The notes under the pieces: generated by a model
Databases searched by the model: none
The model's input: the letters and a program-made list of their open reading frames with translations, nothing else
What the model was told of the DNA's origin: nothing
Assembly: GCF_019393635.1 (NCBI RefSeq)
Contig: NC_057864.1
Coordinates: 477,914,617 to 477,978,616 of the forward strand
Length of the DNA stretch: 64,000 bases
DNA from: Dromiciops gliroides
Lineage: Eukaryota; Chordata; Mammalia; Microbiotheria; Microbiotheriidae
Direction: 5' to 3'
In this document: one piece after another, positions 23,201 to 35,200 of the stretch
Layout: the number at the start of each line of letters is the position of its first letter
How positions within the stretch are numbered: the first letter of the stretch is position 1
Translations under genes and position numbers: made by a program

Positions 23201-26200
23201 ACTGTCCTCATTTTCAGAGGAGGAAACAGACCCAGAGCCCCAGAGGCAGGCACTGTGGATACAAGACAGAAAAATTAATTGGGCCCTGCCCTCAGGGAGC
23301 TTACATTCCACTGGAGGAGACAGCATGTATAAAAGTAGGCACAGACAAGATAAAGAAAGAGTGTATGGAAGGTACTCTTAGGGGTGACGGCACCAGCAGC
23401 TGGGGTGGGGGGGAAGGGGCAGGAAAGGCCTTCTGTGACAAGTGATACTCAGGCTGAGTCTGGAAGGTCTCCAGGGATTCTAAGGGGGGGAGGATGGGGA
23501 GCATTCTAGGAATGGGGGACACCCAGTGGAAAATCTAGGAGATGGGAGATTCATGAGGAAAAACAGATAGGATGCTGTCATTGGATCATAAAGAACATGG
23601 AGGGGAATAATGAATAAGAAGATGGAAAAGGTAGGGAAGGGCAGGTTGTGAAGGGCTTTAAATGCCAAACAAAGGAGCCAGGAAGTCCCAAGTTCAAATC
23701 CAGCCTCAGACATTTACTAGTTGTGTGACCTTGGGTAAGTCACTTAACTTCTATTTGCCTAGGTTTTCTCAACTGGAAAACAGCACCTGTCTCCCGGGGT
23801 TGTTATGAAGATCAGAAGAGATAATATTTTTAGGAAGTACTTAGCATGGTGCCCGGCACACAGTAGGTGCTATATAAATGCCAATTCCCTTCTCTATCCA
23901 TGCCTCTTGATGGCTTACAGTCTTAGAACTTAGAATTGGAAAGGACCATAGCTGCAACATGTTGGACAGGTGGTCATGCAGCTTCTACTTGAAGACCTCC
24001 AATGAGAGGGAACCCACCTCCTTTCCTGGTCAGCCAGTCCACTTTTGGACAGCTCCATTTGTTAAAAGACTGTTTTTTTGTTTGGCCCTGGCTTTGCCTC
24101 TTTGAGACTTCCACCCTTTGTTCCTGGTTCTGTCCTGTGGGGCTGAACAGAACAAAGCTGATCCCCCCTCCCATGTTAATCAATTTCCTTTTTCAACTTT
24201 GGTGCTTGGAACAGAACTAAATATTTCCAATCGATATGCATTTATTAAGTGTCTAGAATATGCTAGGCACTGCTGAGCACTTGATGTCTACTCCAGCTGA
24301 GATCTGACCAAGGCAGAATACCATCAGACAGCTAGGTGGCACAGGCCTGGAGTCAGGAAGATTCATCTTCCCAAATTCAAATCCTACTTCAGATACTTAC
24401 TAGCAGTGTGACCCTGGACAAGTCACTTAAGTCTGCCTGCCTCAGTTCCTCATCTGTAAAATGAACTGGACAAGGAAATGGCAAACTACTCCAGTATCTT
24501 TGCCAAGAAAGCCCAAATGGGGTCACGGGGAGTCTGAAGTGACTAAAATAACACCACCACCACTTTCTCATTCCTGGAAGCTCTCCCTGCCTCTCTTAAT
24601 GCATCCCCAGATTTCGTTCACCTCTTCGGTTGCTATATCATATCAATCTTATAGTCTATGAGAAAGCCCCCAGGTCTTCCATTATTGACCTAACTTGGCA
24701 GAGTTGGTAGAGAGCTGACCTCCACGCCAAGAAAGTCTGGGTTCAAGCCCCAAGCCTGGTACACCTTTGACCCAGAGTCACTGATCTTTTTGATGCTCTG
24801 GACAAACTCTAAGACTATGGGCTGCAGAGAGAGTGCTCACCTGCAATGGGGGAGGGAGTTTCCTTATCTGGAAGTTCTTCATAAAACTGAAATCACAGGC
24901 CCAGGCCCTATCCCTATTATTTATGTAAAATCGCTGTTGTTATTATGATGATTGTTAAATCTCATGAAACTCTGGTTGGGTGTCTTAGGGTGAACAGTTG
25001 TGACAGAAGCTTTGGTGGGGCACACGGTGGGGGCTGGGCAGGCAGACTGCTGAGGCATCCTTTGAGGTGGGGCTGGGGCAGACAGAGGCTTTGGTGGGGC
25101 ACCCCACCCTTCAGGGCCAGACAAGATTAGACAAAGCCTTTTCTCTAGGGTGGGAGGGAAGGGCCCCTTGTCTTTCTCCGTTGTCCTCCTGTACCTCAGA
25201 GGACAAAGGGGTCACCAGAACTGACCCAGTCACCATTTTTCCCCAGGGACTTGGCCCGAAAGGACCGTAATGGAGCATCTGACCCCTTTGTCCGAGTGCG
25301 CTACAATGGGAAGACCCAGGAGAGTTCGGTGAGGGGGCTAGAGAGAGGGTGTTTACCAGGCTGTGCATGGGGCCATCGTCCCCCCACTCCCAGGTGGAGG
25401 GAGGAAGGAGGCAATGAGATGCTGTTCTCTGCCAAGCATGGATCAAGGAACTAGGAATGTCATTGTAGCTAAAACCCACCCAGACCCACCTCAGTGGAGC
25501 CCTAGGAGGAGAGTGTGTTACAAGAGAAAGAACATTGGCTGGGGAGTCAGGAGATGTAGTCTGGTCCCAACTGCCTTCACCTTGGTCTAGTCACTTCTCC
25601 ACTCAGCACCTCAGTTCTCCCATCTGTGAAAAGGGGAAGAGGTCAGACTAGATGACCCCTAAGATCTTAGATCTAGAACTGGAAGGAACCCCAGAGTCCT
25701 GCTGACCCCTTCATTTTATGGATGGGAAAACTGAGGCTTTGGGAGCTTAAGTGACTTGGTCACAGCCACAAAGGTAGTAAGCTTCGGAGGTGGGATTTGA
25801 ACCCACCACTTCTGTCTCCAGAGCAGGGGCTTTTTCCACTCTATTGCCGTGATTCTCTAACTCAACCTCAGGGATCGAGCCCCACTCTGAACTGGGTCAG
25901 GGATGTGCCTGGTGTCAGAAGAACCTGTGAATAATGGGGTCCCCCTGCTCCCAAGCCCCAAATCTGAGATGCATCAAGCAGGTAGGAGACTGGCTTCCCT
26001 TTCTTCCCTTCCCCCCCTTGGACAGATTGTGAAGAAATCCTGCTACCCAAGATGGAATGAGACCTTCGAGTTTGAGCTGGATGAGTCTGCCCCAGGGACA
26101 CTGTGTGTGGAAGCCTGGGACTGGGACCTGGTCAGCAGAAATGACTTCCTGGGCAAGGTGAGTCGGGCCCAGCTCTGAGCACATTGGTCTGTGTGACTTC

Positions 26201-29200
26201 TCCTTTTAAGAGAAAAGATCTGTTTGTTATGAACTTAACAACCACCAACAAATACAAACATGTCAACACGCAAAGGAGAACCAGAAAGAGGATTATATAA
26301 ATAAACATATCTCATATACTTTGGGCTCTTTAAAAGGGCATGCATGTACACATGCTTATATGCATGTGTGTATGTATGTATGCAGTGTATATGTGTATGC
26401 ATTGTGTGCTTATGTATACATACATACATGTATGTGCATATGCATGTGTGTACCACTGAGTGACCTTGGGAAATCACTCGACTTTCCCCGGTTCAGTGTC
26501 CTCATCTGTAAAATGAAGGGGTTGGCTCGGGCAGCCTCTGAGGTTCTTTCTAGGTCTAGCTCAATGGGATTTGTTCATTGGTTCGTCCACTTGGACTTGG
26601 GGGTGTCTGGTGCCAAGGTAGCCCCTTCCCACCAGGTTTGTGGTACAGTAGGGGGCCAGGGTCAGAAAATGAATTGTTCTTACTCTCCAACTTATTAAAC
26701 AACACACTTATTAAACCTTTCTATTGGAGGGCTAAAGGGAGGGAGAGTGCTCTGGGATCCTCAGGATCAGTGGCAGAGTTGAGTCCCTTCGTGGGCAGAG
26801 AGGTCCCAGCATTCCGATCTTCTCTGATTTCTTTCCTTCCTCAGGTGATGTTCAATATCCATGGCCTGCAGGCTGCCCAGCGGGAGGAGGGCTGGTTCTG
26901 GCTGCGACCAGACCAATCCAAGACCAGGGTGGACGAGTGAGTGTCTGAAAAGTTTTCAGAGGGAAATCTTCAGAATGGGGACTAGGGGGCTTCAGGACAG
27001 AGACTCATTCCAGGGTCTTCCAAGGCAGATCCTTGCAAGGGGGCAGCATCCAATTAGTTCACCACTACTGGGGCTCCCTAGAGAGGCATAGGAGTCACTG
27101 ACCCTTCCCAACCCACAGCCTTCCTCCCGTGGGTCTCTCTATAACCCCACAGCCCCAGACACATCAGTGGGACAGTGTCTGGGTTCTGAGTATGGGCTAT
27201 CTGGCCACTGACTTCAGATGTATCTCAGCCCATCCCTGCCATCCCCTCGTGAGTGTCCCCAGTGCCTAAATAGGGCTGGGGGGGCGGGGTAGGGAAGGAT
27301 CAACCAATCAATCGACAGACATTTATTAAGCACTTACTTTGGGCCAGGCCTGGTGCTTAGTGCTGGCAAAACAAGGAAAAAGCAAAAACACCTCCTGCCC
27401 TCGAGGGGTTTACCTTCTAATGGGGGGAGACAAAACACACATTATAAAAACATTGTCCTACATCATCCTCAGATGGGGAAACTCTCTGTCATCTTGATAC
27501 CAGTTGGTCAATCAATCAAGGCTCCTATATTAGCTCATAGATGTAGATGCAGTCGTACATCATAGATGCAGAGCTGAAGGAAACTTAGAGGCCATAGAGT
27601 TCAACCCTCTCCCTTTATAGATAAGGAAACTGAGGCACAAAAGAGTTAAGTGATTTCCCCAGGGTCACACAACTGAGTGTCTGAGGTGGGAGTCAAACCC
27701 AGGTCTTCCTGATTTGAGTCCAATCTATTCCAAGGTGTCCCCTTCACATGCCATCCCTGAGTACCTGTTTCATGCCAGGTATGGGGGGTGGGCAATGTGT
27801 GGACCCTCAAAGGGCTTTCAGTCCACTCAGGCATCAAGAAATGGACACATGAGAAATGAATCAACAATACAGGATACTAACTGTCCTGACAGAGGCAACA
27901 TGGTGTAGTGGATGGAAGGTCAGCCACAGAGTTAGAGCACCTGGGTTCCAGTACCATCTCTGACCTGTACTAACTTTGTGACCCTGGGCAAGTCACTTAA
28001 CTTGCCAGTGCCCCAGGCAGGCAGCCCTTTAAGATTATAATTTATTGAAAGGGCAGCTAGGTGGCACAGTGGATAAAGCACTGGCCCTGGATTCAGGATC
28101 ACCTGAGTTCAAAGCCGGCCTCAGACACTTGACATTTACTAGCTGTGTGACCCTGGGCAAGTCACTTAACCCTCATTGCCCTGCAAAAAATAAAATAAAA
28201 TATTTTTTAAAAAATTTATTGATAAATTGGTGGAAGGAGTTTCCATACTGGGAGTTCTTGGCATTGCTAAAATTGCAGGTCAGACCCCTCCCCAAACATG
28301 ATGGTGGATAACAAGTGGTGTCCAGGAGAGGGGGAAAATCAATGCAAACCCTGGATATGAGGGGAATCTTGAAGGGTGGGTGGGCTCAGGATAAGTGGGA
28401 AGAATGGGGAAGGGCAGAAGGTGGAAATGCTCATGGGAAATGGTGAGTGGGACACTTGGGCTTGATCATCAGAGATAAGGTGGAAGAAGTAGATTGGGAT
28501 CAGATCATCCAAGGCCTTGAATGCTAAGCTAAAGAATTTGGAGCTGGGCCTCAGTTTTCTCCTTTATTAAATGAAGGCTTGGGGACGAGGTGAGATGAAA
28601 TAACCTTGAAGTTCCCTTTGAGGAGGATGAATCTTGAAGAATATGTTGCCTAGATTGGGGGAGGGAGAGGCTAGAATTGGGGAGACTCTGGAAGGATGGT
28701 GGGCTCCTCTAGGTCACCTGACTTGGTGACTGCACCCTCCTGCTTCCAGGGGCAGCCTGGGCTCCTTACAGCTGCAGGTGCGGCTTCGGGATGAGACGGT
28801 GCTGCCTTCCAGCCACTACCAGCCCCTGGTGCAGCTGCTTTGCCGGGAGGTCAAACTGAGCCCCAAGGTTAGGGTTAGGGGCATGGGCATCCTGGCTTTC
28901 TCATCTGGAGCTGGGAAAATCCACCATCAGCAGAATCTTCTCCCATCCAGGGCCCTGGGTTTAGCACTGGACACTTCCAGCCCACCCCACCCCCCTCCTG
29001 CCAGTCTTCCCAATCTACTGTTCCCCTAGTTCCCTATTCTCCCTGGGGGTGGGCAGAAGAGGACATTCCATGGAATGTTTTCTGTGTGGGGCCCCATTGC
29101 AGTAGGCCTTCCTGGCCTGGGCGGGGGACCCACCTTGCAAAAGAACAAATTGAGGCCCTGGTTTGGGGGTGAAGTGAGTGGCCTAGCTGGAGGTCATCTC

Positions 29201-32200
29201 CCAATTCCTGGGGGGGGAGGGGCAGTGGATTTCAGCCTCACCCTTCACTGGACCCTTCCTCCTCCCATTCTGCCCCTCCCCTCCTCCAACCCCAAAGGAC
29301 CATCCAGTACAGCTGATCTCCCTGATTGAAGAGACCACAACAGCAGAGTGTCGCCAGGAGGTGGCCACCAATCTGGTCAAGCTCTTCCTGGGGCAGGGGC
29401 TCGCCAAGGAGTTCCTGGACCTGCTTTTCCAACTGGAACTCAGGCGCACGGGTGAGAGGCCTTGCTGGGGAGCGGGGCAGTCCTAAGGGCCCAGAAGGTG
29501 TGGCAGTGTCCATGGATGGGGGTGGGGGAAGCAGGGACCAGCCCCAAGTGTGGATCTTTGGAAACATAGCTGAAGAGGTCTTCCTAAACTTAGGAGGAGT
29601 GCAGTGGGGAGAGCAATCAGAGAAGGCTTCCTGGAGGAAGTGAGGCTTGAGCTGAGTCTTGGAGGATGCAGATAAGCAGGGATAAGAAAGGAGAGCATCT
29701 GTCTAGGGGGAGGGGGAACAGTGAGAACAGAGGAATGGGCAGGACACTCCATGGGGCACAACTGAACGTCAGGGATGGTCAGAAGGGGAGGAGGGAAAGA
29801 GTCTGCCTCACAATCCCAGACCTGGGGGAGGGGCGAGGGAATGAGGCCATTGAAGAGAATATCTGTGGCCAAGTACCCCAGACCCTTGACTGTGGTGGCT
29901 TTTCTAGCCTCTGCCACCAGAGCAACCCAAGTCTCAGAACAAAGCCATATCTCAGATTCAGTTACCTTCCTTCCTTACCATCCTCCCACTCCTAGGACCC
30001 TCACAATCCTCTTTTTATTTTGTTAGTCATTATTTATTACACATTTATTAGCTATATCTGCCTGGCACATAGTAGGTGCTTAATAAATGTTTATTGATAT
30101 TTCAGTTGAAGCCAACACCCTCTTCCGGAGCAATTCCTTGGCCTCCAAGTCCATGGAATCCTTTCTGAAGGTGAGAGGGAGGTGGGGGAGAGGGTAGGTA
30201 TGCTTGGGGACAGGGATAGAACCAGAGATAGGGACAGACACCTTCCCACCCACATCCCTCATCCACACACTCACCCATGCTCTTCCATTTCATCAATGGG
30301 AGCCGCCTTTCCTGAAGACACATCATGGAAGACTAAGAGAGGGAGGGGAGGAAGCCAGGCTGAAGGAACAAGAAAGTACAGGGGACTCTCCACAAGGCTT
30401 CCAGCAAATATGGTGGCATGCATGGCTACAGCAGAGCCCAGCTCTCCTGAGAAACTCCCCAGCAAAGATGAAAAGGAGCCAGATGGTGCTCTGATCAATA
30501 AAACAAGAGGAAACACCAGCAAGCTTCTTCATGTAGTCCAGGACTTCATGAGAAGCCTGCAAGCATTCCTGGAGGGTGCACACCTGTGGTAAATGGGACT
30601 GGAAGCCAGTGAGATCGCCACCCTGGCTTGCACCTGGAGTCACGAAGACCCAAGTCAAAATTCTGCCTGAGATACCAGCTGTGTGACCCTGGGCAAGTCA
30701 TTTAACTGCTGTTTGCCTCAGTTTCCCCATCTGCAAAGTGGAGATAATAATTGCATCTATCTCCCAGGGTGGTTGTTAGGATCAAATGAGATATTTGTAA
30801 AACCCTTTGCAAGCCTTAAAGCATTATAAAAATGTTAGCTATCATTGTTATTTCTCAGTGTTCTTTTCTAGATCATTCAACTTGGGTCCCCTAAACAAGG
30901 ATGAGTTCTAGGGCTCTGTCCTAGGCCCTCTTCTCTCAAAGCACCTTCTCTCTTTCAATAATCTCATTGACTCCCATAGGTTCAATTATCATCTTTATTA
31001 AATGATTCTTAGATCTGAGACCTTGCACAAATCACTTACTCTCCCTGGGCCTCAGTTTCCTGTAAAATGAGGGGGTTGTAGACTAGCTGGCCTCTGAGGT
31101 CCTTTCCAGCTCTCTATATGGGGGGGGGGTGACCTATATGTTCAAATTCTCATCTCTCCCAAACTCTGATAACCAACTGCCTGTTAAGACATCTCCACCT
31201 GGATGTCTAATAGGTATCTCAAACCCAAACTGTCCAAAATGGAACTCATCTTCTTTCCTAAGCTTGTCTTTTGTCTAAACTTTTCTGCCTCTGTCGAGGG
31301 CACTATCATCCCCTAATATAGAATCTTCTTTAACTCCTTCCTTTCCTTAATGGTAGAAAGTCTTGCTTTTGTCTTTGTCACTCCAGCACTTCACAAAGGG
31401 TCTGACACATAATAAGTATTTAATAAGTGCTTGTTGATTGAATGAGTGAGGAAGTGGGACTTGACCCGAGCCCCAAAGGATGGTATTTGGCTAAGTGGAG
31501 AGGAAGGGGGATGGCATTCCCAGTGAGAGAATGCTTCCTGTTCTTTCCTTCATCCCGTCCCTGCCATGTCCACCATATGAACAGCCCACCCTTTTCTCCC
31601 TCCCTCCCTCCATGACCAATCCTGGCCCCTCTCTCTTGCAGGTCTCAGGCATGCAGTACCTACACAGTGTTCTGGGCCCTACCATCAACCGAGTCTTCGA
31701 AGAAAAGAAGTATGTGGAGCTAGATCCCAGCAAAGTCGAGATCAAAGACGTCGGGTGAGGACAGCTTCCAGCTTGAGGGAAAGAACCAGGTCCTTCTGTG
31801 GGTGGGCACTCTTGGCCTGTGCTATGGGGACAAAGGGAGAAAGAGAGGAATATGGGAATGCTTTGCCCAGTTCCAGACCCCTCAGGAGTAAGGGATTGGG
31901 TGCTAACGATCTCGAAGTCTTTGAAGGGCTAAGTGAGGTATAGATGTTGCATGATCCTGAAGTTGGAGGGAAGAAGGATCCCGGCTCTTTGTTTCTCCCT
32001 TTGTCTCTCTGAGGGAATTAATTCTTGATCTTATATTTTATATTTGATTTTATTCTGAAACCATATTCTGTATTCTATCTAACAAGCCTGGGCATCTTTT
32101 CTGTCTCTGGGTAAAGCTTATGTGTGCTAAAGTTTGGCCTCCCCCTCTCTGAAAAGAGATACCAAGGATACAATTACTGCTAGTTAAAGAAAAACTCTGT

Positions 32201-35200
32201 TCTCCATGTTCTCATAAAACACTGTCTCAGCATTCCCTGCAAGACTTGTGGGGTATCCCTGAGAAGCTGGACTAACTGACCTTGTCCCATCTTTAATAGT
32301 TAAGGTGGTCTCATCTAATTCTCTAGTCTCCAGTAAGTCTGTCCTTGTCAGTATCCTCAGGACGCAACTAGGACCCATGACATTCACAAAAGCATTTCTT
32401 AGAGATAGAGAAAAGCTATCATTGTCATTCCACAGGGAACTCTGCTTTCTTTGACATAACCAATAATCTCTCACTTCTGTGAGGCTGGCCAATTACATGA
32501 TTTTTATTTAATTTGCGGTCTCTTAGCCAGAGACAGGACCATTAAATCTATCCTGTATTACCAGGTCACATGCCTCTGTTAATAAATGATATCTTGCACA
32601 GAGAATTGCCTCAGTTTACCTCTTTGTTAAATTTCATTCGCTCCTCTCTCTATGCTTGTGTGTCTCTTTCAATCTCTGTGTGTCTTTGTCTTGGTCTCTG
32701 TATTTCTGTCTGTCTTTGTGCATGTCTGTTTGAATCACCATATGTGCTTCTATTTGGGTCTTTATCTGAATCTCTGTATGTCTGTGTCGCTGTGTGTTTG
32801 GTAGTGTCTATGTCTATTTCTATCTTTATGTTTATATCTTGATATCTGTGTCTGTCCGTTCCTGTGTCAGTCTGTGTCTTTGGCTATGTCTGTCTGTGCC
32901 CATATCCATGTCTATGTTTGTGTCTATATCTGTATTTGCATCAGTGTCTATGTCTTTATCTCTGTCTCTGTGTGCCTGGGTCTTTCTGTATCTATGTCTA
33001 TATCTCTGTGTCAGTGTCTATATCTGTACCTATATCTATGTCTATGCCTGTGTCTGTGCACATATCTGCATCTGTGCTTATATCTGTCTGTATCTATATC
33101 TGTCTCTGACTATATTTCTGCCTCTGTGTGTCTGTGTCTGTGTCTGTCTGAGTTGAGGGGAGGCTAGGAACACCAGCCCAGCATGGCATTCACTTCCCTC
33201 ACTTCAGGTGTTCAGGGCTGCACCGGATCCAGACAGAGAGTGAGGTGATGGAACAGAGTGCCCACACCCTGCAGTCATACCTGGGTGGGCTCCTGTCGGC
33301 TATCAGTCGCTCAGTGAGGATGTGTCCAGCAGTCATCCGTGCCACCTTCCGCCAGCTTTTCAAGCGGGTTCAGGAGCACTTTCCTGAGAACAAGCACCAG
33401 GTTGGAGCCCATCATCTTCTAAGTTGGGACCCTGCCCCTGGGGTGGTGGCAGAGATTTCCCTCAGATTTCTAGGAGCCAAGGGAGGGTTATGAAAGCCAA
33501 CTGGGTCAAAGGTTTACAAGCCACTTTGGGATTCTAGTAAGAGTGGAGCGGGAGCCAGGCATACAGCCTCTGAGAGCCTGGCATATTTCTGCTTTTGGAG
33601 CTAATACAATAATACCCATCCACCTACCCAACCTCCCACAAAGGTGTAGAATTAGGTACCTTCCAAGAGTCTTCAATCCCATTAGTGCATCCACTCCTCA
33701 CAGGTAGGCAAAAGCAGGTCTAATGACCCCCATTTTACAGATGAAAAAATTGAGGTCCAGACTTTTAAAAGGTGGCACAAGTGGTTATTGGGACAGGACT
33801 TTAGGTCTCCTGACTCTCCTGGACTTCCCACTGTGCTAGATGATAAGTTGCCCTCTCTACCCCCAGCCTGGGTTGAGCCAAGATACTCCCCCCAGAAGCA
33901 GCTACATGGGACACAGCAGCCTGGCTGCTGCTGCAGGACAGATGGATGTGGGCAGGGGAAAAGGGGGGTTTCTGGGGTGCTGCTAACCCAGAGTAAGAGG
34001 GGACCCAAACCCAACCCACAGAACCTGAAGTTCATTGCCGTCACCAGCTTCCTGTGCTTACGCTTCTTCTCGCCAGCCATCATGGCGCCCAAACTCTTCC
34101 ACCTGCGCGAGAAGCACGCTGATGCCCGCACCAGCCGCACCTTGCTGCTCTTGGCCAAGGTACCCGGGTGGCCCTTGCAGTTCGGTGGCTATGGTGGTTT
34201 ATAGGTACTCTTAGGACCAAAGACAGGAGGAAGCTGAGCATGAGGTGGGGAAATGGTGTTCTGAGGGATGGGAGGTGGCATTTGGAGCTTGGGAGCCATG
34301 CTGAGGGTCTGGCCAGGGAACATATAGTAGAGGAGGTTGGCAGTGGGCCAGTAGGAAATGTTAGTGCAGAGATGAAGGGGGGGCAAACGTATTTAAAGAC
34401 TATAGAAGACCTAGGTTCCAGTCCCATCTCTGAACCTAGGCAAGGTTAACTTCTCCAGGCCCCATGAAATTCTCAAAGACTTGCCAGTTTCGGGAAAGTG
34501 CTGATCTTCACTGTTGGAGTTTCCTTACCAGAAGTTCCCTACACTAGTGAAATCAAAAGCCCCGTTAAAAATACACACACATGGGGCAGCTAGGTGGCGC
34601 AGTGGATAGAGCACTGGCCCTGCATTCAGGAGGACCTGAGTTCAAATACTGCTTCAGACACTTTACACACTAGCTGTGTGACCCTGGGTAAGTCACTCAA
34701 CCCCAATTGCCTCACACAAAAAATAAAATAAGATAAAATATTAAATAAAAATACACACACATGAAGATGTGGTTACTGTTTCAGAGTTCGAGGCATAAAA
34801 GGCTTCATTACCAGGAAGGAGATTCCAAAGTCTAGCCCTAACCCAGGTTCAAAAGCAGTTAGGCATAGTCCACTGGTAGGGCTGGGGGTGGTGGGCTCTA
34901 TCTTTCCTGGACGAAGCTGTGGCATGGGCAGGGGAAGGCATGAGGTCTGTCTTCAGGGAGTCCAAGCCTTGCTGGAGAGATGGGCCTCCCAGAGAGGAAA
35001 GAGTGCCAAGGAGGGCGGGGACGTCACTGTAGACTGAGCGAGGGACTCAGCAAAGGCTGGAGGTAGGGCTCAAAGGCCAGGTGGGATCTAGCTCAGCAGG
35101 GAGGCGGGAGGAGGAGATTTGCTACAAAGGACAGAGTACTGACTGGATTCTGAGAACCTGAGTTCAAATCCCAACTCTGACACTAATGGCCCGAGTGGCC

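Larger units (their letters stand above)
19543..25246 (+). other. RASA4 intron 5 (longest intron seen, 5.7 kb)
   Basis: Contains L2 relics (about 19770-19885 and 21135-21255), SINEs (19992-20150, 21376-21524), an ATACAT-rich repeat (21573-21635), an L1-type 3' fragment (about 21690-21960), a MIR (about 23670-23890), a Mar1-like SINE (24326-24560) and an older tailed SINE (24683-24905). 22260-23150, which includes a long open frame on the minus strand, shows no protein family I recognise. Confidence 0.8.
26937..28749 (+). other. RASA4 intron 8
   Basis: Holds an L2 relic (about 27300-27440) and an older SINE (27886-28290) interrupted by a younger SINE (28048-28205). 28300-28740 shows nothing I can name. 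Confidence 0.85.

Noticed and set aside
24683-24760. tRNA-like A and B boxes suggesting a tRNA gene
   Set aside because: No complete cloverleaf can be drawn and the sequence continues into a SINE body and tail.
32570-33167. Several Cys/Leu/Ser-rich frames looking like membrane proteins
   Set aside because: Artefact of the TCTGTG-type simple repeat, open in more than one frame.
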